The position numbers and the translations under genes were made by a program. From Marinobacter flavimaris (lineage in GTDB: Bacteria; Pseudomonadota; Gammaproteobacteria; Pseudomonadales; Oleiphilaceae): 64,000 nt of DNA. How positions within the stretch are numbered: position 1 is the stretch's first letter; each line of letters starts with the position of its first letter. The stretch is from the NCBI RefSeq assembly GCF_002933295.1, contig NZ_PSSW01000005.1, positions 186,001 through 250,000 on the forward strand, given 5' to 3'. Below the pieces are notes generated by a model. That model was not told where the DNA came from. It did not search any database and worked only from the letters and a program-made list of their open reading frames with translations. Shown here in pieces: positions 17,969-27,768 of this stretch.

Positions 17969-18726
17969 GGGCGGAGGGTGTTGTGCCGCTTTATCAGTTC
18001 CCAGGCCTGTTGGTAGTGGAGCAGGCGTTCCTTGGCCAGGCTTCGGTCGCGGTCACTGACCTGCTGTTGGGCAAGCTTGTCCGGGTGGCACTCGGATATC
18101 TTCTTGCGGTAGGCCCGTTTGATCACTTCCAGGGAATCCCGGCGGGTAACGCCTAGAAGTTCACAGGCCTGCTGATAGCTGGTGGGTCTGGAAAGGTTCT
18201 CGCTGTGCCGGGTCCAGACCTTGCTTGCATAACTGTCGAAAATATCCTCGCTGATGCTTACCGGCAGACCAATCTGGTCAATGGCGTCCTCGCAGCGATA
18301 ACGTCTGGGTTTGCCGGGGCGGCCGTTAAGCTGGCTGGCGTGGCAGAGACAGATGGCGGTTTTCAACGCGGGAGCGGGCCAGAGACGGCGGGAAAGTCGC
18401 ATGGCCAGCCCGCGGATGAACGGCAGCTGCCCGGCCGACTTGCCCTGCTGGAACCAGCCAATGGCTCGCCTGCGCTGGCGTCTGGACAGCCTCATGGCCT
18501 TGATCAGCGACTCGGCATAACCGATGTCGGCTTCGGTGACGCGTCCGTCTGCCTTGGCGATATAGCCGAGGAAGAAAAACAGGGAATGTCGGCACCAGCG
18601 GGGAAGGCGGGCGCGCTCAATCAGAGCGGGGGCCTGGTGACCACAGGCCGAGAGTTCCCGCATCAAGCTGGAAAATTCGGCTTCCATTCGGGGCGGCAGT
18701 GCCGGTTGTCTGTTATCGCCTGCCAT
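17965..18726 (-). CDS. TerB/DnaJ-domain protein, DjlA-like but without a membrane anchor
   Basis: 253 residues. A TerB/DjlA-type helical domain covers about residues 45-130 (LFFFLGYIAKADGRVTEADI is its metal-loop-like hallmark). A C-terminal J domain lies at about 185-250, with SECHPDKLAQQQ holding the HPD tripeptide that stimulates Hsp70 ATPase. E. coli DjlA has an N-terminal membrane helix; none is seen here, so this is probably a cytosolic co-chaperone. The start ATG lies within the last 14 bases of murU, suggesting co-transcription with the cell-wall recycling pair. Confidence 0.82.
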   Translation of the reverse strand: MAGDNRQPALPPRMEAEFSSLMRELSACGHQAPALIERARLPRWCRHSLFFFLGYIAKADGRVTEADIGYAESLIKAMRLSRRQRRRAIGWFQQGKSAGQLPFIRGLAMRLSRRLWPAPALKTAICLCHASQLNGRPGKPRRYRCEDAIDQIGLPVSISEDIFDSYASKVWTRHSENLSRPTSYQQACELLGVTRRDSLEVIKRAYRKKISECHPDKLAQQQVSDRDRSLAKERLLHYQQAWELIKRHNTLRP

Positions 18727-19411
18727 GACTTTCAGGTTCCCTGGAGCCCAGTTGCCGGTCGAGCGCCTGCAGGCGTTCCGGGGTGCCGACGTCCACCCAC
18801 TGTCCGGGATGGAAAAGACCCTTTACCCGGCCTCTGCTCATGGCATCGCGAAGCACCGGCCCCAGTTTCCCCGCCTGATCGCTCAGCCCCTCGAACAGGC
18901 GCCGGTGTAACAGGCTAATGCCGGTGAAGGTCAGATTGTCCGGGCCATCACTATGGAGTACTCCCTGGTCAGTGAGGTGAAAGTCACCTTCGGGATGGTG
19001 TGGCGGATTGCTGGTGACCACCAGCAGGGCGTCTGCGTCAGGCGGCGGTGTCAGTCCAGAAAGGTCGAAATCGCTCCAGATATCGCCGTTGATCGCCAGA
19101 AACCAGTCAGATTTGTCATCGGCAAGCAGAGGCAGAGCGCGCACGATGCCACCGGCGGTTTCCAGCGGCTCGCCTTCCCGGGAATATTGAATGGATAGCC
19201 CGAACCCTTCGCCGTTTCCCAGGGTTTCCTCAATCTGGTCGCCCAGCCAGGCATGATTGATCACCACCTCACGGATTCCCGCCCGCCGCAGGTGCTCCAG
19301 ATGATAGGTGATCAGAGGCTTGCCAGCGGCCCTTAACAGGGGCTTTGGTGTGGCCAGCGTCAGTGGCCGCATGCGTTCACCTTTGCCGGCTGCGAGAATC
19401 ATGGCCTTCAC
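18713..19411 (-). CDS. murU: N-acetylmuramate alpha-1-phosphate uridylyltransferase
   Basis: 232 residues, nucleotidyltransferase fold. The NTP-binding signature is MILAAGKGERMRPLT followed by PKPLL, and FLAINGDIWSDFD carries the metal-binding Asp. It makes UDP-MurNAc from MurNAc 1-phosphate in the peptidoglycan recycling route that bypasses MurA and is linked to intrinsic fosfomycin tolerance in pseudomonads. The GTG start overlaps the amgK stop by four bases. Pairing with amgK next to lptD is the known arrangement, which supports MurU over other sugar nucleotidyltransferases. Confidence 0.9.
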   Translation of the reverse strand: MKAMILAAGKGERMRPLTLATPKPLLRAAGKPLITYHLEHLRRAGIREVVINHAWLGDQIEETLGNGEGFGLSIQYSREGEPLETAGGIVRALPLLADDKSDWFLAINGDIWSDFDLSGLTPPPDADALLVVTSNPPHHPEGDFHLTDQGVLHSDGPDNLTFTGISLLHRRLFEGLSDQAGKLGPVLRDAMSRGRVKGLFHPGQWVDVGTPERLQALDRQLGSREPESHGRR

Positions 19412-20466
19412 TGGGGCAAGTGCTCCTGACCCGGGGCCGGGCCGATGCTCGTCTCGATCCGGGGCATAACCCTATCGCTCAGCCATTCGTGGAAGTGACG
19501 CAGGGCTGGCTGTCGACCGCTGGCAACGATCAGGTAATGGACGGTTCGGGGAATGTCCTTGAGATAGCCGTGCTTGCCATCGCGGATCGATAGCCGGGCA
19601 AAAATGCCGGCAGCTTTCAGGTGCCGCTGCATGCCCATCAGTTCAAACCACTGGCGGAAGGTCTCCGGGTCCGCACGGTGCAGGCCAGCCTCGAGGCTGC
19701 TCTGGCGGTAGTCTTCCAGCCATTTGCAGATGCGCTTCTCTGGCCATTGGATGTAGCAGTCTTTCAGCAGTGAGACCACATCGTAAGTGACCGGCCCGGT
19801 AACCGCGTCCTGGAAATCGATAACACCCGGGCGAGGTTGGTCTTGGCGAACCAGCAGGTTTCGGGAATGGTAGTCCCGATGGACCGTCACTTCCGGTTGC
19901 GCCAGGGCGCTTTCCCGCAGCATGGAAAAGGTCGTGTCCAGCAGGGCCCGCTCGCTGTTTTCCAGGTTCATGCCCAGATGCCTCTCAAGAAGCCAGTCCG
20001 GGAACAGCGCCATTTCCCGCTCAAGCAGGGTGGCATCGTAAGGCGGTAGCGGGTAATCACTGGGGGAGGTCTGGCTCGCGATCAGGGTCAGCTCTTGCAG
20101 AGCGTTCCTGTAGAGCTGGTCGGCGGACTCCGTGTTCAGTCGGCCAAGCATCAGCTGGTCGCCAAAATCCTCCAGTAACAGGAAGCCCTGCTTCAGATCA
20201 GCCTGCACAATGTCCGGCACTGCAATACCCTGCCGGTGCCAGTGCCGGGCGATGGCCACGAAGGGCTCGCAGTCCTCATGTTCCGGGGGCGCATCCATCA
20301 CGATAAACGGTGCACCGTCCCCGGGAGCGGTCGTCGGATTTGCGTGCTGCCAGACCCGGAAATAACGGCGAAAACTGGCATCGCCGGAAACCGGTTCGGC
20401 TTCGCACTGTTCGAAGCCGGGAAATTGTCTGACCCAGTTGGTCAGCAACTGCAGGCGGGTATCCAT
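19408..20466 (-). CDS. amgK: N-acetylmuramate/N-acetylglucosamine kinase
   Basis: 352 residues, aminoglycoside-phosphotransferase-like kinase. GDASFRRYFRVW is the nucleotide-binding start, VHRDYHSRNLLV the catalytic loop and GVIDFQDAVTGPVTYDV the metal site. AmgK phosphorylates the anomeric position of MurNAc and GlcNAc released by cell wall turnover, feeding MurU. It is divergent from lptD across 180 bases, the arrangement seen in Pseudomonas. Confidence 0.9.
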   Translation of the reverse strand: MDTRLQLLTNWVRQFPGFEQCEAEPVSGDASFRRYFRVWQHANPTTAPGDGAPFIVMDAPPEHEDCEPFVAIARHWHRQGIAVPDIVQADLKQGFLLLEDFGDQLMLGRLNTESADQLYRNALQELTLIASQTSPSDYPLPPYDATLLEREMALFPDWLLERHLGMNLENSERALLDTTFSMLRESALAQPEVTVHRDYHSRNLLVRQDQPRPGVIDFQDAVTGPVTYDVVSLLKDCYIQWPEKRICKWLEDYRQSSLEAGLHRADPETFRQWFELMGMQRHLKAAGIFARLSIRDGKHGYLKDIPRTVHYLIVASGRQPALRHFHEWLSDRVMPRIETSIGPAPGQEHLPQ

Positions 20467-20561
20467 AGTTCGGGTTGCGATCCTGAAAAAAGTTGTCGCT
20501 GACAGCGAAAGTTAGCAGACGAGTATAAAGAGGGTAAATCGGTTTTGCAGCGGAGTTTCCG

Positions 20562-20590
20562 TTAACAACCCTTCAGGGCACGTGTAAACT
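20562..20590 (+). promoter_or_regulatory. candidate sigma-70 promoter for lptD
   Basis: TTAACA, a 17-base spacer and TAAACT match 5/6 and 4/6 of the -35 and -10 consensus. The site is about 55 bases before the lptD start. No clear envelope-stress sigma-E promoter was found here, although lptD and surA are sigma-E targets in E. coli. Confidence 0.4.
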
Positions 20591-20646
20591 AGGCGGCGTT
20601 TATTATTGCCCGTCCTCCAATTCACCCGGAACAGGATCCAGCCACC

Positions 20647-23031
20647 GTGCCATGTCCCGAACGCCCACTGCAATCGCCGGAAATCCGGTGGCAGAGCCGG
20701 TATGGCCGTGTATTGCTGGCTGCGGTTTTTGGGTTGGGCGTTACGGATGGGCATGCCCAGACACCACCGTCTGCGGCGGAAATAGATTGGCGGCCCAGAG
20801 CAGAGCTGCCAGCCGAGGCCCGGGCCTCGTTGCCCCTTTTCTGCGAAGGGGGGTATCTGCCTTCCGGTCGCGCCAATGGCGTTGGCAGTGCGTTTGCCGT
20901 TGGCAGCGATTCCGAGCAACCGCTGGAAGCCAGCGGCTTGAACGCTCGCTATGAGATAGACCGGACGCTGTTCCTTGAGGGAGATGTCCGCATTCGCCAG
21001 GGCGGCTTTCAGGTAACCGGTTCAGAGGCGCGCTACAGCCAGGAGGAGGGTGCAGTATCGGTGCAGGGGCCGCTGGTCAGTCGCGGCGAGGGTTTCCTTC
21101 TCACCGGTGAGAACGCGAACTACGACGTCGATAGCGGACGCCTGGACATCAACACTGCGACATTCCTGCTGCATGGTCCGGAAATGCGCGGTCGTGCAGG
21201 CAGCCTGTCGCGCATCAGCGAGCAGCAGGTCGTCATTGCAGATGGCTTTCTGACCACCTGTGGTCCCAGCCAGAATGACTGGGCCATCGTTGCCTCGGAT
21301 ATCAGGCTGGATCGGGCGCAAGGATTCGGTACCGCCAAACACGTTCGATTGGAAGTCCTTGATGTGCCGGTGTTCTATTGGCCGTGGGCAAGCTTTCCTA
21401 TTGATGATCGCCGCAAGTCCGGTTTCCTTTACCCGCAGTTCGGCTCTTCCAGTGCCGGCAGCGGTGGCTTTCTTGCCGTGCCCTACTACTTCAATCTGGC
21501 ACTCCATTACGACGCGACGCTGACGCCCCAGTACATTCATGGCCGGGGCCTGTTCAACGAAGTCGAGGGCCGGTATCTCAGCTCTCTCGGGGAAACTACT
21601 CTGCAGCTCGGGTACATCGGCAACGATTCGGCGTTTCAGGAGGAAAACCCCGGTGAATCCGGTGAGCGCTGGGCCCTGGATGCCACAACCCGGGCTGCCT
21701 TTGGCCGTGGCTGGCGGGGCTACGGAGATTTTTCCGTGGTGAGCGATGAGGACTATCTCAGCGATCTGAACCGCAGCCTGGAGATCAATCAGGCCACTCA
21801 TTTGCAGAGAAAGGGCGGGGTTACCTACCGAAGCGACAAGCAGTATTTCGATGCCTACCTCAACGATTACCAGACCATCAGTGATCGCATTGCCGATGTG
21901 GACAAGCCCTATGCCCAGTTGCCGGAAGTGATCTACGCAGGCCAGACCGGCGCAGGGATTGTGGAGGCGAACCTGGAAAGCCAGTACACAGTGTTTTACC
22001 GGGACAACGAAGCACTGACCGGTCTGGATCGGGCCAACGGGCAGCGTTTCCGGGCGCGGCCGGAACTGGCGTTGCCCATGCGGGCGTTGTGGGGGTTCAG
22101 TCGGCCGTCGGTAAGCGTGGATTACACCCGCTACAACCTGGACGACTACGTGCTGGGGGATGGCAGTTTCGATCGCACCGTGCCGGTTGCCGAGTGGGAT
22201 AACGGGTTGTATTTCGACCGACAGAGCCGCCTGTTTGATGTGCCCTACAACCAGACTCTGGAGCCCCGGCTATATTACGCCTGGGCCGATGCCGATCCGG
22301 ATCAGAACGACATCCCGGATTTTGACACCGACCTCCAGACCTTCCGTTTTGAACAGCTGTTTCGACCGGACCGGTTCACCGGCGGTGACCGGGTAGGCGA
22401 TGCCAACCAGTTGACCGTTGCCCTGACCAGCCGTTTCAATGACCTCCTCACCGGTGCGGAGCGTGCCCGATTCAGTATTGGACAGGTACAGTATTTCGAG
22501 GATCGCGAAGTGACGTTGTTCGGCGAGGGTGCCGGTACCCGGAGCCGTTCACCGCTGGCGGGCGAAGTCGTGCTGAACCCACTCGATACCCTGGAAATCC
22601 GCTCCTCCGGATTGTGGGATCCTGATACCGGGGATACCGAGGAAGGCCGCAGCCAGTTAACCTTTCACTCCACTGACTACCGGTACCTGGCCAGTGTGGG
22701 GCACACTTACAGCCGGGGCGAACTGGAACAGTCGGATATCGCGGCGGTTTTCCCGGTCTCGGACCGTGTTAGTCTGATCGGCCGCTGGGTCTACGACTCC
22801 GACCTTGATCGAACCGTCGGATCCCTGGCCGGGCTGGAATACAATAACTGCTGCTGGAGTGTTCAGGTGGTTCACCAGAACTATCTGACCGATGACCGCG
22901 AGCTCGATAGCCGCATACTGTTCCAGATCCAGCTAAAGGGCCTGGGCGGCAGCGATGGTGCATCATCGAGTATTTCCGAGGCCATTTACGGTTTTGATGA
23001 AAGGGAGCGTCGTCGTTTTGGAACTCCCTGA
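20647..23031 (+). CDS. lptD: LPS-assembly outer membrane protein LptD
   Basis: 794 residues. A signal peptide (VLLAAVFGLGVTDGHAQ) is followed by the LptA-like periplasmic domain (about residues 90-220: FLEGDVRIRQGGFQVTGSEA, SQEEGAVSVQG, SGRLDINTATFLLHG). A long 26-strand barrel follows, with conserved PVFYWPWASFPIDDRRKSGFL and FLAVPYYFNLA. The CC pair in YNNCCWSVQV near the C-terminus and Cys near FCEGGY match the disulfides of LptD. With LptE it inserts LPS into the outer leaflet. The start is a GTG with AGGA 10 bases upstream; an ATG nearby is out of frame. Confidence 0.95.
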   Translation: MPCPERPLQSPEIRWQSRYGRVLLAAVFGLGVTDGHAQTPPSAAEIDWRPRAELPAEARASLPLFCEGGYLPSGRANGVGSAFAVGSDSEQPLEASGLNARYEIDRTLFLEGDVRIRQGGFQVTGSEARYSQEEGAVSVQGPLVSRGEGFLLTGENANYDVDSGRLDINTATFLLHGPEMRGRAGSLSRISEQQVVIADGFLTTCGPSQNDWAIVASDIRLDRAQGFGTAKHVRLEVLDVPVFYWPWASFPIDDRRKSGFLYPQFGSSSAGSGGFLAVPYYFNLALHYDATLTPQYIHGRGLFNEVEGRYLSSLGETTLQLGYIGNDSAFQEENPGESGERWALDATTRAAFGRGWRGYGDFSVVSDEDYLSDLNRSLEINQATHLQRKGGVTYRSDKQYFDAYLNDYQTISDRIADVDKPYAQLPEVIYAGQTGAGIVEANLESQYTVFYRDNEALTGLDRANGQRFRARPELALPMRALWGFSRPSVSVDYTRYNLDDYVLGDGSFDRTVPVAEWDNGLYFDRQSRLFDVPYNQTLEPRLYYAWADADPDQNDIPDFDTDLQTFRFEQLFRPDRFTGGDRVGDANQLTVALTSRFNDLLTGAERARFSIGQVQYFEDREVTLFGEGAGTRSRSPLAGEVVLNPLDTLEIRSSGLWDPDTGDTEEGRSQLTFHSTDYRYLASVGHTYSRGELEQSDIAAVFPVSDRVSLIGRWVYDSDLDRTVGSLAGLEYNNCCWSVQVVHQNYLTDDRELDSRILFQIQLKGLGGSDGASSSISEAIYGFDERERRRFGTP

Positions 23032-23095
23032 CTGGATCCCGGACTAAGGCCCCCAAAACGCCAGAAAAGCTCAAATTCTATTTGTAGAGGTGATT

Positions 23096-24436
23096 ATGAA
23101 GGCGACCCTTCGCCATGGTGTACAAGCGTTACTGGTTCTTCTAGCCGTCCTGGCCCCGTTGTCTGTTCAGGCCGAGCGTAAGTTGCTGGACCAGGTAGTG
23201 GCCATCGTCGATGAGGATGTCATCCTTCAGACCGAGTTGGAGGCCCGAATCAACACCATCACCAGTCGCCTCAGTGCACAGGGCACGGCGCTGCCGCCAA
23301 GGCAGGTCCTCGAAGAGCGTGTGCTTGACCAACTGATCACCGAATCGATCCAGATGCAGATGGCAGATCGGGCCGGTATGCGCATCAGCGATAACGAGTT
23401 GAACGAAACCATGGCCAACATTGCCGAACGCAATGGCATGAGCCTGCCGCAGTTTGAAAACCAGCTCGAAGCCGAAGGCGTGACTTACAACCAGGCCCGC
23501 GAACAGATCCGCAAGGAAATGCTGACCAGCCGGGTTCAGCAGCGCCAGGTCGGCAACCGGGTTCGGGTGACTGATCGGGAAGTTGAAAACTATCTGGAAA
23601 GTCTGGAGGCCCGTGGAGGGAATAACGCTCAGTACCGGCTGGCGTACATCTTTGTGAGCGTAGACGACCCCTCTGATGAGGCGGAGGTGGATGCCGCAAG
23701 GGAGAAAGCCGAGCGGCTGCGCAGTGAGATCGCCAATGGCCGTGATTTCCGCGAAGTGGCTGTTGCCGAGTCTGATGCCAGTAATGCCCTGGAAGGTGGC
23801 GATATGGGCTGGCGTGCCGAGGGTCAGCTGCCGTCTCTGGTTGCTCCGGTCGTGCCGGAGCTGCCGGTGGGTGAGCCCTCAGACGTCCTGGAAAACAACA
23901 GCGGCTTCCACCTGGTAATGGTGATGGACAAGCGAGGCGGCGAGCAGCAGCAGATGATCCAGCAGCACCGTGTCCGTCACATTCTGGTTCGGCCTTCCGA
24001 AGCCACGACGGACAGCCAGGCTGAAACCGTGATTCGGGATCTGTACCAGCAGCTTCAGAATGGAGCCAGCTTCAGTGCGCTGGCCAGAGAGTACTCCGAT
24101 GATCCGGTGTCTGGCTCCGATGGCGGTAATCTGGGCTGGGTAAGCCCGGGCCAGATGGTGCCGGCGTTTGAGCAGGCCATGCTCGATGCTGATATTGGGG
24201 AGTTGCGCGGGCCGTTCCGTTCCCAGTTTGGCTGGCACATTCTGCAGGTTCAGGAGCGCCGCCAGAAAGACATCAGCGGTGATGTGCGCGACGCCGAGGC
24301 CCGCCAGGCCATCTATCGCCGCAAGTTTGAGACCGAACTGCAGAACTGGCTTCAGGAGATCCGCGATGAGGCCTTTGTCGAGTTCAAGGGCGAGTACGCT
24401 AAGGACGAACCGGCGGAAGAAGAGCCAGTCTCCTGA
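23096..24436 (+). CDS. surA: periplasmic chaperone and peptidyl-prolyl isomerase SurA
   Basis: 446 residues. The signal peptide ends LSVQA, and the N-terminal chaperone module ([21 protein letters not shown]) is followed by two parvulin domains. P1 is at about 170-275 ([30 protein letters not shown]) and P2 at about 285-390 ([45 protein letters not shown]). It escorts outer membrane proteins, LptD among them, to the BAM complex. I use the ATG at 23096 with GAGGT just upstream; a GTG six bases earlier would overlap that site. Its stop overlaps the pdxA start by one base. Confidence 0.95.
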   Translation: MKATLRHGVQALLVLLAVLAPLSVQAERKLLDQVVAIVDEDVILQTELEARINTITSRLSAQGTALPPRQVLEERVLDQLITESIQMQMADRAGMRISDNELNETMANIAERNGMSLPQFENQLEAEGVTYNQAREQIRKEMLTSRVQQRQVGNRVRVTDREVENYLESLEARGGNNAQYRLAYIFVSVDDPSDEAEVDAAREKAERLRSEIANGRDFREVAVAESDASNALEGGDMGWRAEGQLPSLVAPVVPELPVGEPSDVLENNSGFHLVMVMDKRGGEQQQMIQQHRVRHILVRPSEATTDSQAETVIRDLYQQLQNGASFSALAREYSDDPVSGSDGGNLGWVSPGQMVPAFEQAMLDADIGELRGPFRSQFGWHILQVQERRQKDISGDVRDAEARQAIYRRKFETELQNWLQEIRDEAFVEFKGEYAKDEPAEEEPVS

Positions 24437-25446
24437 TGAGTAATCCCGTGGTGCTGGCACTGACGGCCGGCGAACCTGCCGGCATTGGTCCGGAGTTGTG
24501 CCTGCAACTGGCTCTTGAGGCCCGGAGTGCAGGTGTGGTGGTGGTTGCCAGCGGGCCATTGCTGGAGGCCCGGGCGAAGCAAATGAACCTGGCGGTTGAA
24601 CTGCGTGCCTGGCAGCCCGGAGATTCGCCGGAAATGGAGGCAGGCCTGCTGTCGGTTCTGCATGTGGACGGTTGTGCCAATCATGAACCGGGCACACTGG
24701 ATACCGGCAGCGGTGCTTATGTGCTCAGAACGCTGGAAGTCGCCGCTAACGGCTGCCTCAGCGGCGATTTTGACGGCATGGTGACGGCGCCTGTCCATAA
24801 GGGCGTTATCAACGATGCCGGCATCGCGTTCAGCGGCCATACCGAGTTCCTGCAGGAGCTCTGCGGTGTGGATCGTGTGGTCATGATGCTGGCGACCGAA
24901 GAGTTGCGGGTTGCGCTTGTTACTACCCACTTACCGCTCAAGGACGTATCCGCCGCCATTACCCCGGAGCGCCTGACTCAGGTAACGCGAATTCTCGATG
25001 CTGATCTGAAAAAGTTCTTCGGTGTTGCCCGGCCCAGGATACTGGTGGCCGGCCTGAATCCTCATGCCGGCGAAGGTGGTCACCTTGGTCGGGAGGAAAT
25101 CGACACCATCGAGCCAACCCTGGAGGCTCTGCGTGCCGAAGGCATTTCTCTGACCGGACCTTTACCTGCGGATACCCTGTTTACTCCGCACTGGCTCGAC
25201 CAGGCCGATGCGGTTCTGGCCATGTATCATGACCAGGGGCTGCCGGTGCTGAAGTTTCAGGGCTTTGGGCGTGCGGTGAACATTACCCTGGGGCTGCCGA
25301 TTGTGCGCACGTCCGTGGATCATGGTACGGCTCTGGATCTGGCGGGAACCGGTCGAGCCGATGCCGGCAGTCTGCATACGGCCCTGAAGGTAGGCGAGCA
25401 AATGGCTCGTTGTCGAAAATCTGCAATTGAAGAGACCCGTTCGTGA
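24436..25446 (+). CDS. pdxA: 4-hydroxythreonine-4-phosphate dehydrogenase
   Basis: 336 residues. It oxidises 4-phosphohydroxy-L-threonine with NAD in pyridoxal phosphate synthesis. Conserved strings include [34 protein letters not shown] (metal His), [16 protein letters not shown] and [13 protein letters not shown]. The ATG is embedded in the surA stop (TGATG), and its own stop overlaps the rsmA start, so translation is coupled along the operon. Confidence 0.95.
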   Translation: MSNPVVLALTAGEPAGIGPELCLQLALEARSAGVVVVASGPLLEARAKQMNLAVELRAWQPGDSPEMEAGLLSVLHVDGCANHEPGTLDTGSGAYVLRTLEVAANGCLSGDFDGMVTAPVHKGVINDAGIAFSGHTEFLQELCGVDRVVMMLATEELRVALVTTHLPLKDVSAAITPERLTQVTRILDADLKKFFGVARPRILVAGLNPHAGEGGHLGREEIDTIEPTLEALRAEGISLTGPLPADTLFTPHWLDQADAVLAMYHDQGLPVLKFQGFGRAVNITLGLPIVRTSVDHGTALDLAGTGRADAGSLHTALKVGEQMARCRKSAIEETRS

Positions 25447-26273
25447 GCAACAAAGCCGGCCATCAGGCCAGAAAACGGTTTGGCCAGAATTTCCTCCATG
25501 ATCCGGGGGTCATAGAGCAGATCATCCGCGCCATTAACCCGAAACCTGATGACGCCATCGTGGAGATTGGCCCTGGCCTGGGCGCACTGACCGAGGAAAT
25601 ACTGGCGGTGAACCCGAAGCTCCAGGTGGTAGAACTGGATCGGGACCTGATTCCCGTGCTGCGCACCAAGTTCTTCAACTATCCCGAATTCCGGATTCAC
25701 GAGGCGGACGCACTCAAGTTTGATTTCAGCCAGCTCATGGTGGATCGCCCCCTGCGGATCATCGGTAATTTGCCGTACAACATTTCCACACCGCTGATTT
25801 TCCACCTGCTGTCCCAGGCCGGTGTTGTGCAGGATATGCACTTCATGCTGCAGAAAGAGGTGGTTCAACGAATGGCAGCGGTGCCGGGTGACAACAATTA
25901 CGGGCGTCTTGGCATCATGACCCAGTATTTCTGCCGGGTTCAGCCGCTGTTTGAAGTTGGGCCCGGCGCTTTCCGACCGGCGCCCAAGGTGGATTCGGCG
26001 ATTGTCCGATTGGTGCCTCACAAGACCCTGCCACACCCGGCGAAGGATTTGACGACACTTCAGGCTGTGGTCCGCACAGCCTTTAACGCCCGGCGGAAAA
26101 CTCTCCGCAAGGCACTGGGCGGCATGGTGTCGGCCGAACAGCTCCGGAGCCTTGGCATCAATGACGGTCTGCGACCGGAGAACCTCGCGCTGGCCGATTT
26201 CGTGGCGATTGCCGACCTGCTTTTTACCGAGAAGGGTGCAGCCAATCCGGCAAACGAGGTAAGTGATGACTGA
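25443..26273 (+). CDS. rsmA: 16S rRNA (adenine1518/1519-N6)-dimethyltransferase
   Basis: 276 residues (also called KsgA). It dimethylates two adjacent adenines in the 3' helix of 16S rRNA. The SAM fold is clear: [23 protein letters not shown] (motif I), VELDRDL, and the catalytic [15 protein letters not shown] start with a GTGA overlap with pdxA. The stop lies inside the 5' end of apaH. In many relatives apaG sits between rsmA and apaH; here the two genes overlap and apaG is absent. Confidence 0.95.
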   Translation: MSNKAGHQARKRFGQNFLHDPGVIEQIIRAINPKPDDAIVEIGPGLGALTEEILAVNPKLQVVELDRDLIPVLRTKFFNYPEFRIHEADALKFDFSQLMVDRPLRIIGNLPYNISTPLIFHLLSQAGVVQDMHFMLQKEVVQRMAAVPGDNNYGRLGIMTQYFCRVQPLFEVGPGAFRPAPKVDSAIVRLVPHKTLPHPAKDLTTLQAVVRTAFNARRKTLRKALGGMVSAEQLRSLGINDGLRPENLALADFVAIADLLFTEKGAANPANEVSDD

Positions 26274-27066
26274 CTACGCGATCGGCGATATTCAGGGCTG
26301 TTACGAGCGTCTCAGGGATGTCCTGGAGAAAGTGGATTTCTCTCCCTCCCGTGACCGTCTATGGGTGGCCGGTGATTTGATCAACCGCGGCCCGTCTTCG
26401 CTGGAAACCTTGAGATATATCGAGAGCCTTGGGGATTCGGCGGTCGTCGTGCTTGGCAATCACGACCTGCATCTGCTGGCGGTGTCCCTGGGCGGTCATC
26501 AGACGCGTCGCAAAGACACCCTGTCCGATATCCTTGACGCTCCGGATCACGAGCGGCTGGTTAACTGGCTCCGGCAGCAGAATCTCTGTGTTCACGACCC
26601 GGCCCGGAATCTGGTGATGACCCACGCCGGTTTGCCCCATATCTGGACGGTCAGCCAGGCAATGGAGTGTGCCAGGGAAGTTGAAGCCGTGATCCGGGGC
26701 GAAACCGCCGAGGAATACTTTACCCACATGTACGGCAATCAGCCCGAGCGCTGGGACGAGTCCCTGCAGGGAATGGACCGCTGGCGGGTCATTACCAACT
26801 ATTTCACCCGCATGCGCTTTATTGCCGAGGATGGCTCTCTGGAACTGGCGGCCAAGGAAAGCGTCGACAGCGCGCCGGAAGGTTACCAGCCGTGGTTTCA
26901 TTTTCCCCGCAATGACGATGTACGGGTGGTGTTTGGCCACTGGGCAGCCCTGGAAGGAAAAACCGGTAGTGACCGTTTTATCGGCCTGGACACCGGGTGT
27001 GTCTGGGGTGGCGCACTGACCATGATGAACCTGGATTCGGGAGAAAAGATCCACTGTGACTGCTGA
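26266..27066 (+). CDS. apaH: symmetrical bis(5'-nucleosyl)-tetraphosphatase
   Basis: 266 residues, metallophosphoesterase fold. [37 protein letters not shown] and [11 protein letters not shown] carry the metal ligands, and FGHWAALEG the late His. It cleaves Ap4A and related alarmones to ADP and, as shown for E. coli, can remove Np4 caps from RNA. I choose ATG 26266 with GAGGT upstream over a GTG three bases earlier. The 3' end overlaps the DUF423 gene by 11 bases. Confidence 0.94.
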   Translation: MTDYAIGDIQGCYERLRDVLEKVDFSPSRDRLWVAGDLINRGPSSLETLRYIESLGDSAVVVLGNHDLHLLAVSLGGHQTRRKDTLSDILDAPDHERLVNWLRQQNLCVHDPARNLVMTHAGLPHIWTVSQAMECAREVEAVIRGETAEEYFTHMYGNQPERWDESLQGMDRWRVITNYFTRMRFIAEDGSLELAAKESVDSAPEGYQPWFHFPRNDDVRVVFGHWAALEGKTGSDRFIGLDTGCVWGGALTMMNLDSGEKIHCDC

Positions 27067-27469
27067 ATCCGTACAACCGGCCAGGAGAGGGATTCTTCGG
27101 TTACCGCTGTTGGCAGGTGCTTTTCTGGCCCTGGTGGCAGTGATGGCCGGCGCTTTCGGTGCACACGGGCTGCGCAATCTGGTCAGTGAGCGGGGCCTTG
27201 AAGTTTTCCAGACCGCCGTCACATATCAAATGTATCATTCCATTGCGCTGGTTCTGCTGGCATTGCTGGCCGGACAGGGCCTGCCCAGGAAATTGCTGGG
27301 TTGGTCGGCGGGATTCTTTCTGGCCGGCATCCTGTTATTCAGTGGCAGTCTTTACCTGCTGGTGCTGACAGACATCCGCTGGATCGGCCCGATCACGCCC
27401 ATCGGCGGGGTGTGTTTCATGGTGGGCTGGGCGCTGTTAATAACCTCCGGTCTCCGCCGGAACAAGTAG
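27056..27469 (+). CDS. DUF423 family small membrane protein
   Basis: 137 residues with four predicted transmembrane segments. The family signature is the GAFGAHGLR motif after the first helix, followed by FQTAVTYQMYHSIALVLLAL and the closing helix GPITPIGGVCFMVGW. Function is unknown; the family is often next to unrelated housekeeping genes. The GTG start overlaps apaH by 11 bases, so it depends on apaH translation. Confidence 0.85.
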   Translation: MTAESVQPARRGILRLPLLAGAFLALVAVMAGAFGAHGLRNLVSERGLEVFQTAVTYQMYHSIALVLLALLAGQGLPRKLLGWSAGFFLAGILLFSGSLYLLVLTDIRWIGPITPIGGVCFMVGWALLITSGLRRNK

Positions 27470-27495
27470 ATGAATACAGAGGGTCAGGAGTCACG

Positions 27496-27696
27496 ATGCA
27501 GGTTCAGGTAAATGGCGATGCAATGGAGCTGCCAAATGGTGCAACCATTGCCACGCTGATTGAGAAGATGGCTCTCGCGGGCAAGCGGCTGGCGGTTGAG
27601 GTGAACGAGGATATCGTGCCACGCAGCCGGCACCCGGAATTTACCCTGAGCGATGGCGACCGTGTAGAAGTCGTTCACGCTATTGGCGGCGGCTGA
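27496..27696 (+). CDS. thiS: sulfur carrier protein ThiS
   Basis: 66 residues, ubiquitin-like. It starts at the ATG at 27496 with AGGAG 5 bases upstream, although the frame is open further upstream. The C-terminal Gly-Gly (AIGGG) is the thiocarboxylate-forming tail that donates sulfur for the thiazole ring. The motif NEDIVPRSRH is typical. thiG follows after 72 bases. No TPP riboswitch is apparent between the upstream gene and thiS. Confidence 0.92.
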   Translation: MQVQVNGDAMELPNGATIATLIEKMALAGKRLAVEVNEDIVPRSRHPEFTLSDGDRVEVVHAIGGG

Positions 27697-27768
27697 ACAG
27701 CCCGCTCCGCCTAACCCACCGATCACGTCGGTTTCCATCCTCCCGTATTCAAACGATTCAGGAACACT

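Noticed and set aside
27470..27495. TPP riboswitch before thiS
   Set aside because: The interval is only 26 bases, too short for the THI element, and the preceding coding region shows none.
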